Part shown: positions 53,469-62,508 of the stretch, piece after piece
How the letters are laid out: each line of letters begins with the position of its first letter
Numbering within the stretch: position 1 is the first letter of the stretch
Translations under genes and position numbers: made by a program
Assembly: GCA_017457155.1 (NCBI GenBank)
Contig: JAFTHZ010000007.1
Coordinates: forward strand, 1-64,000
Source: Ruminococcus sp.
Lineage (GTDB): Bacteria; Bacillota; Clostridia; Oscillospirales; Acutalibacteraceae
Reading direction: 5' to 3'
Length of the DNA stretch: 64,000 nt
Notes under the pieces: generated by a model
Seen by the model: the letters and a program-made list of their open reading frames with translations, nothing else
The model's database searches: none
What the model was told of the DNA's origin: nothing

Positions 53469-53497
53469 TTGACTTGGGTTTTATGCAATGATATTAT
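53469..53497 (+). promoter_or_regulatory. Promoter of the DUF6020-like gene
   Basis: TTGACT and TATTAT are 17 bases apart, about 58 bases before the start codon. Confidence 0.75.
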
Positions 53498-53555
53498 AAA
53501 AGGGATAATTAGCCTTTGTATACGCAAAATCAGTATGTCTTAAAGGGGAGATATA

Positions 53556-55355
53556 ATGAAACTGTGCAAAAACTCTGACAAAAGAGTTTATACTTACCTA
53601 AAGATTGCTATTCAGTTGTTTACATCTTTTGTCTGGATTCTGTGTCTTGCGGACACAAATTCCTATTACAGCGTTTACCTTCTCTGTGCGTTTTTAGGAG
53701 CTTTTTGCTTTGCTGATAATTACAGGAATAACCGAAAAGCAGCAAAGTTGCAGGGGTTGGTTATGGGCTTGTTTTCCGGGATTATTTCAGTAGCGACGGT
53801 TGCAGCAAATTATAACCTGTTCTTCCCTCTGGATTCCAGCAACATCTTGAATATCCCCTTGTGTTTGCTTGGAGGATTCTTTGTTTTCTGGAATATTATA
53901 GTTTATCTTTGCAATGCGCTTCCTGTGTCTTGTGATTGCTCAAAGATTGCAGAACAAAGAAATCATCCTCTCAGGTTCTTCCTTGTTTCCTTTGGTATTA
54001 TTGCAGTTATTGACCTGGTGTACCTTGTGCTGTACACGTTGCCCGGTGTTGTTTCCGTGGACAGCCTGCATCAGCTCAACCAGGTAGTCACCAATACATA
54101 TACCAATCATCATCCCTTCTGGCATACAATTAACATAAAGATAATTGTAGAGATCGGACTTGCTCTGTTTGGAAATATAAACGCAGCCATTACTCTATAT
54201 ACTGTTCTGTCAGTATTGTTCATGGCCATGTGTTTTTCTTATGCGATGGTTACCCTTTATCAGTCGGGAGTTCCCAGAATCGGAATCATCATTCCCTTTG
54301 TATTTTATGCATTGGTACCCTACAATGTAGCTTTCAGCGTAACAATGCTCAAAGATATACCCTTTGCAGGGGTGGCGCTTGTTTTTGTTGTTGCTGTTTT
54401 TCGTTTATTCAAGAGAACAGGACAGCGTGTATGGATAGACTACATTATGCTTGTAGGCAGCTGTCTTGGGTTCTGTCTGTGGCGTTCCAACGGACGGTAT
54501 GCAATCCTGGCAACGGTTGTTATTTTCGCAATTGTTCTGAGAAAACGATTTATCTCTGTTACAGGGATCGTTGCAGGTGTGCTTGTTATCAGCTGGATAT
54601 TACAGGGTCCTGTTCTGGCTGTGATGAATATTAAACAGACCCAGTACGCAGAAGCATTCTCCATACCTGCTCAGCAGATTGCTCGTGTAATTACTGCAGG
54701 TTGTCCTCTTACTGATGATGAAGAGGAGCTTCTCTCCAATATAATGGATGTGGATGAGATTCCTCAGCTGTACAAGGAGTATATTTCTGATCCTGTCAAA
54801 GCAGAGATTGCAGAAACAGGAGATGACTACCTCCGAGAGCACAAGGTTGAATTCCTTAAGCTTTGGATTCAGCTGGGACTTAAGTACCCTCAGCATTATG
54901 CGGCAGCCTATGTTGAGCAGACAAAAGGTTACTGGAACGGAGGATATGACTATCTTGTGTATAGTACCATCGTCCACGAAAATGATCTGGGAATTGTAGA
55001 GAATCCGGACAGCACCATCGGACGTATGGCAGCTAACCTCTACTTCTGGGGATTTGACAAGCAGGCTTTTTGTCAGCCGCTTCAGAGTATCGGGCTCCAC
55101 GTGTGGATATTGTTGGCCGTGTTGGTAATCAACCTGCTGAAGAAGAGGGAGGAGGCGCTGCTCACCATTCCTGTGATTATGGTAATCGCCACCCTTCTTA
55201 TAGCGACCCCCGTGTTCTCGGAGTTCAGATATGCCTATTCAGTATTCACAACCCTGCCGTTTATCGGAGCGGTGACGGTGTTTTCCTGTTCTGCAAAAAA
55301 AGTAAAAACTACAGACATACAAAATGTGAAAGAGGAGGATTCTCCCCATGAGTAA
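53556..55355 (+). CDS. DUF6020-like polytopic membrane protein
   Basis: This 599-residue protein has about thirteen membrane helices. The segment LPGVVSVDSLHQLNQVVTN near residue 165, followed by NHHPFWHTI, resembles DUF6020 and GT-C type envelope glycosyltransferases, where such an acidic loop faces the outside. A soluble loop near residues 380-480 is extracellular. It overlaps the GT2 gene by 8 bases, so the two probably act together in adding sugars to a surface polymer. AGGGGAG precedes the ATG. Confidence 0.8.
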   Translation: MKLCKNSDKRVYTYLKIAIQLFTSFVWILCLADTNSYYSVYLLCAFLGAFCFADNYRNNRKAAKLQGLVMGLFSGIISVATVAANYNLFFPLDSSNILNIPLCLLGGFFVFWNIIVYLCNALPVSCDCSKIAEQRNHPLRFFLVSFGIIAVIDLVYLVLYTLPGVVSVDSLHQLNQVVTNTYTNHHPFWHTINIKIIVEIGLALFGNINAAITLYTVLSVLFMAMCFSYAMVTLYQSGVPRIGIIIPFVFYALVPYNVAFSVTMLKDIPFAGVALVFVVAVFRLFKRTGQRVWIDYIMLVGSCLGFCLWRSNGRYAILATVVIFAIVLRKRFISVTGIVAGVLVISWILQGPVLAVMNIKQTQYAEAFSIPAQQIARVITAGCPLTDDEEELLSNIMDVDEIPQLYKEYISDPVKAEIAETGDDYLREHKVEFLKLWIQLGLKYPQHYAAAYVEQTKGYWNGGYDYLVYSTIVHENDLGIVENPDSTIGRMAANLYFWGFDKQAFCQPLQSIGLHVWILLAVLVINLLKKREEALLTIPVIMVIATLLIATPVFSEFRYAYSVFTTLPFIGAVTVFSCSAKKVKTTDIQNVKEEDSPHE

Positions 55356-56286
55356 AATTGCCGTACTTCTTCCCTGCTATAACGAGAGCAAGACTATCGA
55401 GAAGGTAGTGACAGACTTCCGCTCTGTGTTTGCAGATTCTGTCCATGATGTGACTATATATGTATATGACAACAACTCCACTGACGGCACAGACGAGATT
55501 GCTGCAAAAGCAGGCGCCTGTGTACGATATGAATATCAGCAGGGCAAGGGTAACGTTATCCGCCGTATGTTCAGAGAGATTGACGCTGATTGCTACATAA
55601 TGGCTGATGGCGACGATACATATCCTGCGGTTCATGCTCCCGAAATGGCAGAGCTGGTGCTCTCCAAGAGTCGTGACATGGTAGTGGGCGACAGACTCTC
55701 ATCCACGTATTTCACAGAGAACAAGCGTCCCTTCCACAATTTTGGAAACCGTATTGTACGCTCAAGCATCAACAGCCTATTCAAGAGCAACATAAAGGAT
55801 ATTATGACAGGCTACAGAGCCTTCAGCAAAAGATTTGTAAAATCCTTCCCTGTACTTTCAAAGGGCTTTGAGATCGAGACCGAGATGACAATCCACGCTA
55901 TCGACAAGAATATGCTTCTGGATAATGTAATCATTGAGTACAAGGACAGACCCGAGGGCAGCGAGTCGAAGCTCAACACCGTATCAGACGGAATCAAGGT
56001 GCTTCGTACCGTTGTGCGTCTGTGGAAGAACTACAAGCCTCTGGGATTTTTCTCCCTGATTGCTCTTGTTGTGTTGCTTGTTGTTGTCGGGGTATTTGTA
56101 CCTACGGTACTTGTACCGTATATTCAGACAGGCCTGGTTGAGAACTTCCCCACACTTATTGCCTGCGGAATATTCCTGATTGTATCTCTGCTGTTTTTCT
56201 TCTGCGGATTGCTTCTGGATGCAATCGTCCAGAAGGAGAAGAGAGAGTTTGAGTTCCGTCTGCAGATGATAGAGAAGGATCTGTGA
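55348..56286 (+). CDS. GT2 glycosyltransferase, DPM1-like with two C-terminal membrane helices
   Basis: This 312-residue enzyme has VLLPCYNESKTIEKVV at the start, YDNNSTDGTDEIA near residue 36 and the metal-binding IMADGDDTYP near residue 85. Two membrane helices follow (about residues 225-250 and 262-290). It is related to polyprenol-phosphate sugar synthases and should supply a lipid-linked sugar. Translational coupling to the DUF6020-like gene suggests that protein is the user of the sugar. Confidence 0.9.
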   Translation: MSKIAVLLPCYNESKTIEKVVTDFRSVFADSVHDVTIYVYDNNSTDGTDEIAAKAGACVRYEYQQGKGNVIRRMFREIDADCYIMADGDDTYPAVHAPEMAELVLSKSRDMVVGDRLSSTYFTENKRPFHNFGNRIVRSSINSLFKSNIKDIMTGYRAFSKRFVKSFPVLSKGFEIETEMTIHAIDKNMLLDNVIIEYKDRPEGSESKLNTVSDGIKVLRTVVRLWKNYKPLGFFSLIALVVLLVVVGVFVPTVLVPYIQTGLVENFPTLIACGIFLIVSLLFFFCGLLLDAIVQKEKREFEFRLQMIEKDL

Positions 56287-56309
56287 TTCGGAACAGCCAA
56301 TAAATAAAA

Positions 56310-56349
56310 CAGACCGCCTCGGAGATGATCCAAAGCGGTCTGCTTTTTT
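56310..56349 (+). terminator. Terminator of the DUF6020-GT2 operon
   Basis: CAGACCGC (56310-56317) pairs with GCGGTCTG (56335-56342), followed by CTTTTTTG. Confidence 0.9.
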
Positions 56350-56394
56350 GTGTGGCAGATAGCACAGCAGGAGGTGCTGTATCCTGTGAAACAG

Positions 56395-56438
56395 CAATAA
56401 AAACTCCCCTCTCTGGCTTGTGACAGAAAGGGGAGTTT
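56395..56438 (-). terminator. Terminator of the tRNA-Thr gene
   Basis: On the minus strand AAACTCCCCT pairs with AGGGGAGTTT (56438-56401), followed by TTATTG. Confidence 0.8.
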
Positions 56439-56439
56439 G

Positions 56440-56515
56440 TGGAGCTGGTGGCGTGACTTGAACACGTGACCTTCTCATTACGAGTGAGATGCTCTACCGA
56501 CTGAGCTACACCAGC
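56440..56515 (-). tRNA. tRNA-Thr (anticodon CGT)
   Basis: The cloverleaf is complete on the minus strand. The acceptor stem is GCTGGTG/CACCAGC with discriminator T and an encoded CCA. The D arm contains AGCTCAGTCGGTAGAGC. The anticodon stem TCTCA/TGAGA holds the loop CTCGTAA, giving anticodon CGT. The T arm contains GTTCAAGTC. It reads ACG codons for threonine. It stands alone with its own promoter and terminator. Confidence 0.97.
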
Positions 56516-56555
56516 AGGAGTATTATGGATGGAAAAGTGAATCGGGACACAAAGC

Positions 56556-56584
56556 ATTATACAGTATGCCGGGGGATTTTTCAA
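56556..56584 (-). promoter_or_regulatory. Promoter of the tRNA-Thr gene
   Basis: TTGAAA and TATAAT are 17 bases apart on the minus strand, about 40 bases before the tRNA. Confidence 0.88.
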
Positions 56585-56731
56585 TAAAAAACTTCTGCGA
56601 AAAATAAATAAACAGTAATTTGAGGGTGAATATAATCTTGTTTCAAAAAAACAGGTGAAAGTTCGTCACGAAATGTGCAAAAGTGAATTTTTTGTGGTAT
56701 TGTGTAGATAATAAACAAATGGGGTGATTTT

Positions 56732-57160
56732 ATGTCGAAGGAATTAGGATTGGTCCTGAAGGCACTGCGTCGCAACTGCGAGCTTACTCAGAAGCAGATC
56801 GCATCGGTACTGAATATCGATCGTTCTACCTATGCATACTATGAGCGCGGTACAACAGAGCCTGACCTGAAGAGTATTCTTAAAATCGCAAAGATGATGA
56901 ATGTCGACGTTGAGTCTTTGCTTCCGGACGGCGAGGGTAAGCCTCTCCTCCAGGTCAGCGATATCACAAAAGAAGAAGGGGCAGTTATCAAGAACGTTAA
57001 GAGACCCCGTCTTACAACTGATATGAAGGAACCGAAGATTTACGCATTGTCTGAGGATGAGCAGGATCTGGTTATCCGCTACAGAATCCTCAACGCAGGC
57101 AATCAGCTGAAGGTGTCTGATTATATTGATGAGCTGGTTCAGAAGAACAACATCAGATAA
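56732..57160 (+). CDS. XRE-family helix-turn-helix regulator
   Basis: This 142-residue protein has an N-terminal Cro/C1-type domain (residues 6-62, with QKQIASVLNIDRSTYAYYER as the DNA-reading part). A 75-residue C-terminal part of unknown type is rich in charged residues and ends in a short helix (SDYIDELVQKNNIR). GGGGTGA precedes the start. It is a single gene between the tRNA and rpsO with no adjacent toxin or phage gene, so it is likely a housekeeping regulator. The target is unknown. Confidence 0.9.
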   Translation: MSKELGLVLKALRRNCELTQKQIASVLNIDRSTYAYYERGTTEPDLKSILKIAKMMNVDVESLLPDGEGKPLLQVSDITKEEGAVIKNVKRPRLTTDMKEPKIYALSEDEQDLVIRYRILNAGNQLKVSDYIDELVQKNNIR

Positions 57161-57238
57161 TCATCAGTAGTCTAATAGCAAACAGCCCGGGCGGACCGCA
57201 GCTGCGACGCACGGAAGCCCTGCTATGCAAAAAAATAC

Positions 57239-57267
57239 TTTACTTTTCAAAAACAATATGGTATAAT
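57239..57267 (+). promoter_or_regulatory. Promoter of rpsO
   Basis: TTTACT and TATAAT are 17 bases apart. The leader of about 100 bases contains CCGC-CAT-GCGG near 57308 and could include an S15 binding site. Confidence 0.7.
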
Positions 57268-57371
57268 ACCGTTGTTTTCGCCCCTTTCACGGATTTGGGA
57301 GTATGCCGCCATGCGGATTCACCGTCCTTTCTCTGTGTCTGAGGGTAATATTAAAAAAGGTGGTTTACACA

Positions 57372-57635
57372 ATGCTTAAAGAAGAAAAGATCGCAATTAT
57401 CAACGAGTACGCTCTCCACGAGGGCGACACAGGTTCTCCTGAGGTTCAGATTGCTCTGCTCACAAAGAGAATCAACGACCTCACCGCTCACCTGAAGGAG
57501 CACAAGAAGGACCATCACAGCCGCAGAGGTCTGCTTAAGATGGTTGGTCAGAGAAGAGCTCTTCTGGCTTATCTCACAAAGATCGACATCGAGAGATACC
57601 GTTCCATCATCGCAAGACTCGGTATCCGTAAATAA
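57372..57635 (+). CDS. rpsO: 30S ribosomal protein S15
   Basis: This 87-residue protein starts [19 protein letters not shown] and contains the [19 protein letters not shown] rRNA-binding signature near residue 41. The ATG at 57372 follows AAAGGTGG and gives the normal S15 length; the 23-residue upstream extension is rejected. The next gene is pnp, the order conserved across bacteria, where the two are often co-transcribed. Confidence 0.97.
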   Translation: MLKEEKIAIINEYALHEGDTGSPEVQIALLTKRINDLTAHLKEHKKDHHSRRGLLKMVGQRRALLAYLTKIDIERYRSIIARLGIRK

Positions 57636-57647
57636 TTGCAAAAAACG

Positions 57648-57675
57648 GGGCAGACGGCAAATATGCCGTTTGCCC
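57648..57675 (+). other. Perfect hairpin between rpsO and pnp
   Basis: A 12-bp stem with a four-base loop begins GGGCAGACGGCA (one wobble). The following bases are not a T-run, so it may be a leaky terminator or a processing site. Confidence 0.6.
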
Positions 57676-57713
57676 TATATTCCGTTTATAACAGGGTTTT
57701 TTACAGTCTGAGT

Positions 57714-57780
57714 TTAGCGGTAAAATCAGGGATTCGCAGAGGTTGTCACAGAATATGGGGATCCTTGATTTTATTGCTAA
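57714..57780 (+). promoter_or_regulatory. Long stem-loop in the pnp leader
   Basis: Positions 57714-57733 pair with 57761-57780 over 20 pairs, with three G-U pairs and no mismatch, around a 27-base loop. It lies 53 bases before pnp. In other bacteria a similar leader stem is cut by RNase III and lets PNPase repress its own mRNA. Confidence 0.65.
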
Positions 57781-57833
57781 AATTCAGAAGAAAATCCCTG
57801 TGAAAATAAAAAATTTTACAGGAGGAATTTATT

Positions 57834-60053
57834 ATGGCAAACAAAGCTATGACTTTCGACAACTTCAGAACCTTTGAGACTGAATTTGCCGGCAGACCCC
57901 TTGTGGTCGAGACAGGTAAGACAACCCAGCTTGCTAACGGTGCTTGTCTTGTGCGCTACGGCGAGACCGTAGTTCACGTTGCAGTAACAGGTGCTGCAAA
58001 GCCCAGAGAGGGCATTGACTTCTTCCCTCTTTCAGTTGATTTTGAGGAGAAGCTCTACTCCGTAGGTAAGATCCCCGGCAGCTTTTTAAAGCGTGAGGGC
58101 AGACCTTCTGAGAAGGCAATCCTCACCAGCCGCGTTATCGACAGACCCATCCGTCCTCTGTTCCCCAAGGATATGAGAAACGATGTTTCCGTAGTCTGCA
58201 CAGTTATGTCCGTTGACCCTGATTGTCAGCCCGAGATCGTTGCAATGGTTGGTACATCCATCGCAATCACAATCTCTGACATTCCCTGGAACGGTCCTAT
58301 CTCCGGTGTATCCGTAGGCTATGTTGACGGCGAGTTCGTTATCAATCCCACAGCAGAGCAGAGAGAGAAGTCTGAGATGGCAACAACCGTTGCATCCACA
58401 GACAGCCGTATCGCTATGATCGAGGCAGGTGCAAACTGCGTCAGCGATGAGGTTATGTACAACGCAATCATGGCAGGCCACGAGGCTAACCAGCAGATCA
58501 TCGAGTTCATCAAGGGCATTCAGGCAGAGATCGGCAAGGAGAAGTTCTCCTATCCCTCAAACGAGCCTGATGAGGAGATGTTCAACGCAATCAAGGAGTT
58601 CTCCGAAGCAGACATCAAGGTTGCTATGGACACAGACGACAAGACCGTCCGTGATGCAAGACTCCAGCCCATCTACGAGGCTGTTCACGCAAAGTTCGAC
58701 GAGATTTACCCCGACTGCGAGGCAAAGATCGACGAGTGTCTCTACAAGACACAGAAATATATCGTAAGACGCTGGCTGCTGGACGAGCAGAAGCGTGTTG
58801 ACGGCAGAGGTATGAATGATATCAGACCTCTGGCTTCCGAGGTAGCTCTGCTGCCCAGAGTTCACGGTTCAGGTCTCTTTACCCGTGGACAGACACAGGT
58901 TCTCACAATTGCAACCCTGGGCCCCATCTCTGACAGACAGCTTCTGGACGGTATTGATGAGGAAGAGTACAAGCGCTATATGCACCACTACAACTTCCCC
59001 AGCTACTCCGTTGGTGAGACAAGACCCAGCCGTGGTCCCGGCAGACGTGAGATCGGTCACGGTGCACTGGCAGAGAGAGCTCTTGTTCCCGTAATTCCCT
59101 CCGCAGAGGAGTTCCCCTATTCAATCAGACTGGTTTCTGAGGTTCTTTCCTCCAACGGTTCCACATCACAGGGTTCTGTCTGTGGTTCCACACTTGCTCT
59201 GATGGATGCAGGTGTTCCCATCAAGGCTCCCGTTGCAGGTATCTCCTGCGGACTTATCACCGAGGGTGACCGTTGGATGACAATGGTTGATATCCAGGGC
59301 GTTGAGGACTTCTTCGGCGATATGGATTTCAAGGTAGCAGGTACCCACGACGGCATCACAGCTATCCAGATGGATCTGAAGATCTCCGGTCTGACTCCCG
59401 AGATGGTCAAGGAGGCACTTGAGAAGACTCACGTTGCAAGAAACTACATCCTTGACGAGATCATGCTCAAGGCTATTGCAGAGCCCAGAGGGGAGTTGTC
59501 CAAGTACGCTCCCAAGATGCTCACAACAACCATTCCTGCTGACAAGATCTCTGAGGTTATCGGCAAGGGCGGAAAGGTTATCAAGGAGATCCAGGCTCAG
59601 TGCGAGGTTAAGATCGACATCGAAGAGGACGGCGACAACGGCCAGGTATTCGTTTCCGGTATTGATCTTGAGCAGTGCCGCAGAGCTCTTGCTATTGTTG
59701 AGACAATCGCTATCGATCCCGAGCCCGGTGCAATGTATCTGGGCAAGGTAACCCGTATCATGGACTTCGGCGCATTCGTTGAGATCGCTCCCGGCAAGGA
59801 GGGTCTCGTACACATCAGCCAGCTGGATGTTAAGCGTACCGACAAGGTAACTGATGTTGTAAACGTTGGTGATGTTATCCGTGTCAAGGTTATGGAGATC
59901 GACGACAAGGGCAGACTCAACCTTTCTCGTCGCGATGTTCTTATTGAGGTTGACGGCCTGACACCCGAGAACGACGTAAACGCTGACAGACCCCGCAGAG
60001 ATAACCGCGGCGGCAGAGGCGGCGACCGTCGTCCCCGCAGACGCAACGACTGA
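57834..60053 (+). CDS. pnp: Polyribonucleotide nucleotidyltransferase (PNPase)
   Basis: This 739-residue protein is a phosphorolytic 3'-5' exoribonuclease. Two RNase PH-like domains (active-site region SYSVGETRPSRGPGRREIGH near residue 390) are joined by an all-helical linker. A KH domain (IGKGGKVIKEIQAQCEV near residue 578) and an S1 domain (RIMDFGAFVEIAPGKEG near residue 640) follow. The tail is rich in Arg and Gly (RRDNRGGRGGDRRPRRR), as in many clostridial PNPases. CAGGAGGA precedes the start. Confidence 0.97.
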   Translation: MANKAMTFDNFRTFETEFAGRPLVVETGKTTQLANGACLVRYGETVVHVAVTGAAKPREGIDFFPLSVDFEEKLYSVGKIPGSFLKREGRPSEKAILTSRVIDRPIRPLFPKDMRNDVSVVCTVMSVDPDCQPEIVAMVGTSIAITISDIPWNGPISGVSVGYVDGEFVINPTAEQREKSEMATTVASTDSRIAMIEAGANCVSDEVMYNAIMAGHEANQQIIEFIKGIQAEIGKEKFSYPSNEPDEEMFNAIKEFSEADIKVAMDTDDKTVRDARLQPIYEAVHAKFDEIYPDCEAKIDECLYKTQKYIVRRWLLDEQKRVDGRGMNDIRPLASEVALLPRVHGSGLFTRGQTQVLTIATLGPISDRQLLDGIDEEEYKRYMHHYNFPSYSVGETRPSRGPGRREIGHGALAERALVPVIPSAEEFPYSIRLVSEVLSSNGSTSQGSVCGSTLALMDAGVPIKAPVAGISCGLITEGDRWMTMVDIQGVEDFFGDMDFKVAGTHDGITAIQMDLKISGLTPEMVKEALEKTHVARNYILDEIMLKAIAEPRGELSKYAPKMLTTTIPADKISEVIGKGGKVIKEIQAQCEVKIDIEEDGDNGQVFVSGIDLEQCRRALAIVETIAIDPEPGAMYLGKVTRIMDFGAFVEIAPGKEGLVHISQLDVKRTDKVTDVVNVGDVIRVKVMEIDDKGRLNLSRRDVLIEVDGLTPENDVNADRPRRDNRGGRGGDRRPRRRND

Positions 60054-60083
60054 TTTAACTGAATAACATTTATGTTCAGCATA

Positions 60084-60116
60084 CTCCGACTCGTTCAGGC
60101 GAGTCGGAGTTTTTTG
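60084..60116 (+). terminator. Terminator of pnp
   Basis: CTCCGACTCG (60084-60093) pairs perfectly with CGAGTCGGAG (60100-60109), followed by TTTTTTG. Confidence 0.95.
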
Positions 60117-60171
60117 TCATAATGACTAAATTCAGCCTGAGTTTTTTTACATACGAGAAACATATAACGCG

Positions 60172-60200
60172 TTGACAAGAGTACGAGGCTGTGATATATT
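60172..60200 (+). promoter_or_regulatory. Promoter of the large LRR-dockerin gene
   Basis: A perfect -35 TTGACA and TATATT are 17 bases apart, about 48 bases before the start codon. Confidence 0.85.
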
Positions 60201-60204
60201 ATAC

Positions 60205-60224
60205 TTGTCTAACAAAATAGACAA
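60205..60224. promoter_or_regulatory. Candidate operator over the transcription start of the LRR-dockerin gene
   Basis: The perfect inverted repeat TTGTCTA-ACAAAA-TAGACAA begins 4 bases after the -10 hexamer, so a bound protein would block transcription. The regulator is unknown, and I saw no other copy of the site in the window. Confidence 0.6.
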
Positions 60225-60248
60225 AATGAGAAACAGGAGGTCTGTTTT

Positions 60249-62192
60249 ATGAAGAAGATAACAAGCTTGCTGCTTGTGATTATGCTGCTTGTGAGTATGC
60301 TGGCGGTGTCTGCTGTGGATGCAGGCGCCATGACCTCGGGGAATTTTACGTATGAAATGTATACCGAGGATTCTGTATATATCACAGGTTACACAGGCGG
60401 AGTCACAGAGAAGCTCACCATCCCCTCGAAGCTGGGCGGCTATCCCGTAAAAGCCATCGGGGCAGAAGCTTTCTATTATCAGGAGATATATTCTGTGACA
60501 ATCCCTGAGGGTATTGAGGCCATCGGGGACTATGCTTTTATGAATACGGCCATATCTACCGTGAAGCTGCCTGACAGCCTTGTTTACCTGGGATTTGGTT
60601 CCTTTGCCACAGCGTATTTCAAGTCCTATTCGGTGAACTCCACCAATCCCAACTTCACTACCCGTGACGGAATTATATTCAGCAAGGATATGACAGAGCT
60701 GGAGGCATACCCTGTAGCAAGGGATAACACCGACTACACCATTCCCTCAGGGGTGAAGAGTATTGGCAGCGGAGCCTTTGGATATGCTCTGAACCTTGAG
60801 AAGGTCTACAATCTCAGCGGAGTAGAGCATATCGGCGAATGTGCTTTTATGTTTTCGTCCATTACTTCTGTGAAGATTCCTGCTACCGTAAAATATGTTG
60901 ATTCCTATGCCTTTGCAGGTTGCACCCAGTTGCAGGATGTTTCGGCAGATTACGGCAGCTGGTTCATTTCTCCTGACGCTTTTGAGGAGTCAAAATGGTT
61001 TACAGCACAGCCTGACGGTATAATTTATTTCGGAAGAGTTGCTTATATGTACAAGGGTGAGGCTCCCTCCACTATTACCCTCAAGGAGGATACCCTGAAG
61101 ATAAACGGCAAAGCTTTTGCAGAGCAGCCAAAGGTCACAAAGATAATTATTCCCAATAAGACTGAGGTAATAGAGTACTCTGCCTTTGACCGGTGTGAGT
61201 CCTTAGTAAGTATTGAAGTTGCACAGGATAACAGAAAATTCATGACCATAGACGGTATGCTTTTCAGCAAGGACAAGACAAAGCTCTGCGTTTGTCCTGC
61301 AGGCAAAAGCGGAGCGGTGCAGATCCCCGATGGCACACAGTACATTGAGACTTATGCTTTTGAATACTGTGAGAAGATGACAGCGGTGCAGATTCCCGAC
61401 ACAGTGACCACCATTGAGGAAGGGGCTTTTTATGGGTGCTCGGCTCTGACTTCCATCACGATTCCTGACAGCGTGGAGTATGCAGGGGCGTATCTGTTCC
61501 ATGAGTGTGCGTCTCTTGAGGATGTAACAATCCCTGAGGGAAGTGTGCTGTTCTGTGACTATGATTTCTATGGCACAGCCTGGTTGGATGCACAGCCTGA
61601 GGGTGTTGTGTACCTGTGCAAGAGTGCCATCGGATACATTTATAATGACGAGGAGCCCCGTGATGTTGTTATTGAGGAAGGTACCCTGAGTATCGGCAGG
61701 GAGGCATTCTTCGGCTATCCTAACATAAAGTCCGTTACTCTGCCGGATTCTCTCAAAAAGATTGGAGACGGAGCCTTTGCCTGGTGTCAGCCTATGACAG
61801 AGATAACTATTCCTTCCTCGGTTGAGGAGATTGGCTTGTATGCCCTGGGCTACTCATACGAGTACAGCGAAGAGTCAGGGGAGTGGGAATATACCCCTGT
61901 TGAGGGCTTTGTCATCAAGGGATACTCAGGCACAGCCGCTCAGACCTACGCACAGCTGAACAATATAGAATTTGAGTCTTTGGGAGAGTATGTGGTTCCC
62001 GGCCTTCTGGGAGATGTGGACGGAGACGGCAGGCTGAGCGTCAGAGACGCCACCACAATCCAGAAGTCTCTGGCAGATATTATCACTCTCACCGAGGAGC
62101 AGGTAGCTCTGGCAGACTTCAAGGCTGACGATACAATCAACGTAAAGGATGCCACAGCTATCCAGAAATGTCTGGTGGGTCTGGAATACTAA
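60249..62192 (+). CDS. Large secreted BspA-like LRR protein with C-terminal dockerin
   Basis: This 647-residue protein has a signal peptide (MKKITSLLLVIMLLVSMLAV, cleaved near DAGA). About a dozen BspA-type leucine-rich repeats (LRR_5, for example ITSVKIPATVKYVDSYAF and TIEEGAFYGCSALTSITIP) extend to about residue 555. Type I dockerin loops RLSVRDATTIQKSLADI and TINVKDATAIQKCLVGL end it. Between repeat blocks are stretches of the kind FTAQPDGIIYFGRVAYMYKG. CAGGAGG precedes the start. It is probably displayed on a cohesin scaffold and binds a surface, matrix or host ligand. Confidence 0.9.
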   Translation: MKKITSLLLVIMLLVSMLAVSAVDAGAMTSGNFTYEMYTEDSVYITGYTGGVTEKLTIPSKLGGYPVKAIGAEAFYYQEIYSVTIPEGIEAIGDYAFMNTAISTVKLPDSLVYLGFGSFATAYFKSYSVNSTNPNFTTRDGIIFSKDMTELEAYPVARDNTDYTIPSGVKSIGSGAFGYALNLEKVYNLSGVEHIGECAFMFSSITSVKIPATVKYVDSYAFAGCTQLQDVSADYGSWFISPDAFEESKWFTAQPDGIIYFGRVAYMYKGEAPSTITLKEDTLKINGKAFAEQPKVTKIIIPNKTEVIEYSAFDRCESLVSIEVAQDNRKFMTIDGMLFSKDKTKLCVCPAGKSGAVQIPDGTQYIETYAFEYCEKMTAVQIPDTVTTIEEGAFYGCSALTSITIPDSVEYAGAYLFHECASLEDVTIPEGSVLFCDYDFYGTAWLDAQPEGVVYLCKSAIGYIYNDEEPRDVVIEEGTLSIGREAFFGYPNIKSVTLPDSLKKIGDGAFAWCQPMTEITIPSSVEEIGLYALGYSYEYSEESGEWEYTPVEGFVIKGYSGTAAQTYAQLNNIEFESLGEYVVPGLLGDVDGDGRLSVRDATTIQKSLADIITLTEEQVALADFKADDTINVKDATAIQKCLVGLEY

Positions 62193-62210
62193 TATATATG
62201 TAATAACAGA

Positions 62211-62246
62211 GGACGCCTGCGGTGTGATGTCGCAGGCGTCCTTTTG
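62211..62246 (+). terminator. Terminator of the large LRR-dockerin gene
   Basis: GGACGCCTGCG (62211-62221) pairs perfectly with CGCAGGCGTCC (62231-62241), followed by TTTTG. Confidence 0.88.
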
Positions 62247-62417
62247 TATGTGGGAGAGACTCTGCAACTTGTGTTTTCAGCAGAGAATCTTAACTAAATA
62301 TCGTGTTTTTTGTACTTTTATAGTGAATAATAAGCAAATCTATTTCTTGGAAATAGGGAATTTTGTGAGAAAATGCACTAATAAAGATGTAGTTTCCAAA
62401 ACGATTATCTCGTTATT

Positions 62418-62448
62418 TTCAACATTATTCCCTGTTGTCTAGTATAAT
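62418..62448 (+). promoter_or_regulatory. Possible promoter of the Opp/Dpp operon
   Basis: A perfect TATAAT at 62443-62448 lies 19 bases after TTCAAC. The spacing and -35 are poor, so only the -10 is convincing. Confidence 0.4.
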
Positions 62449-62508
62449 GTGAGAATAAATATGTGCTAATTGCGCAAAAAAGACTATATTACAAGGAACG
62501 GGAATAAA

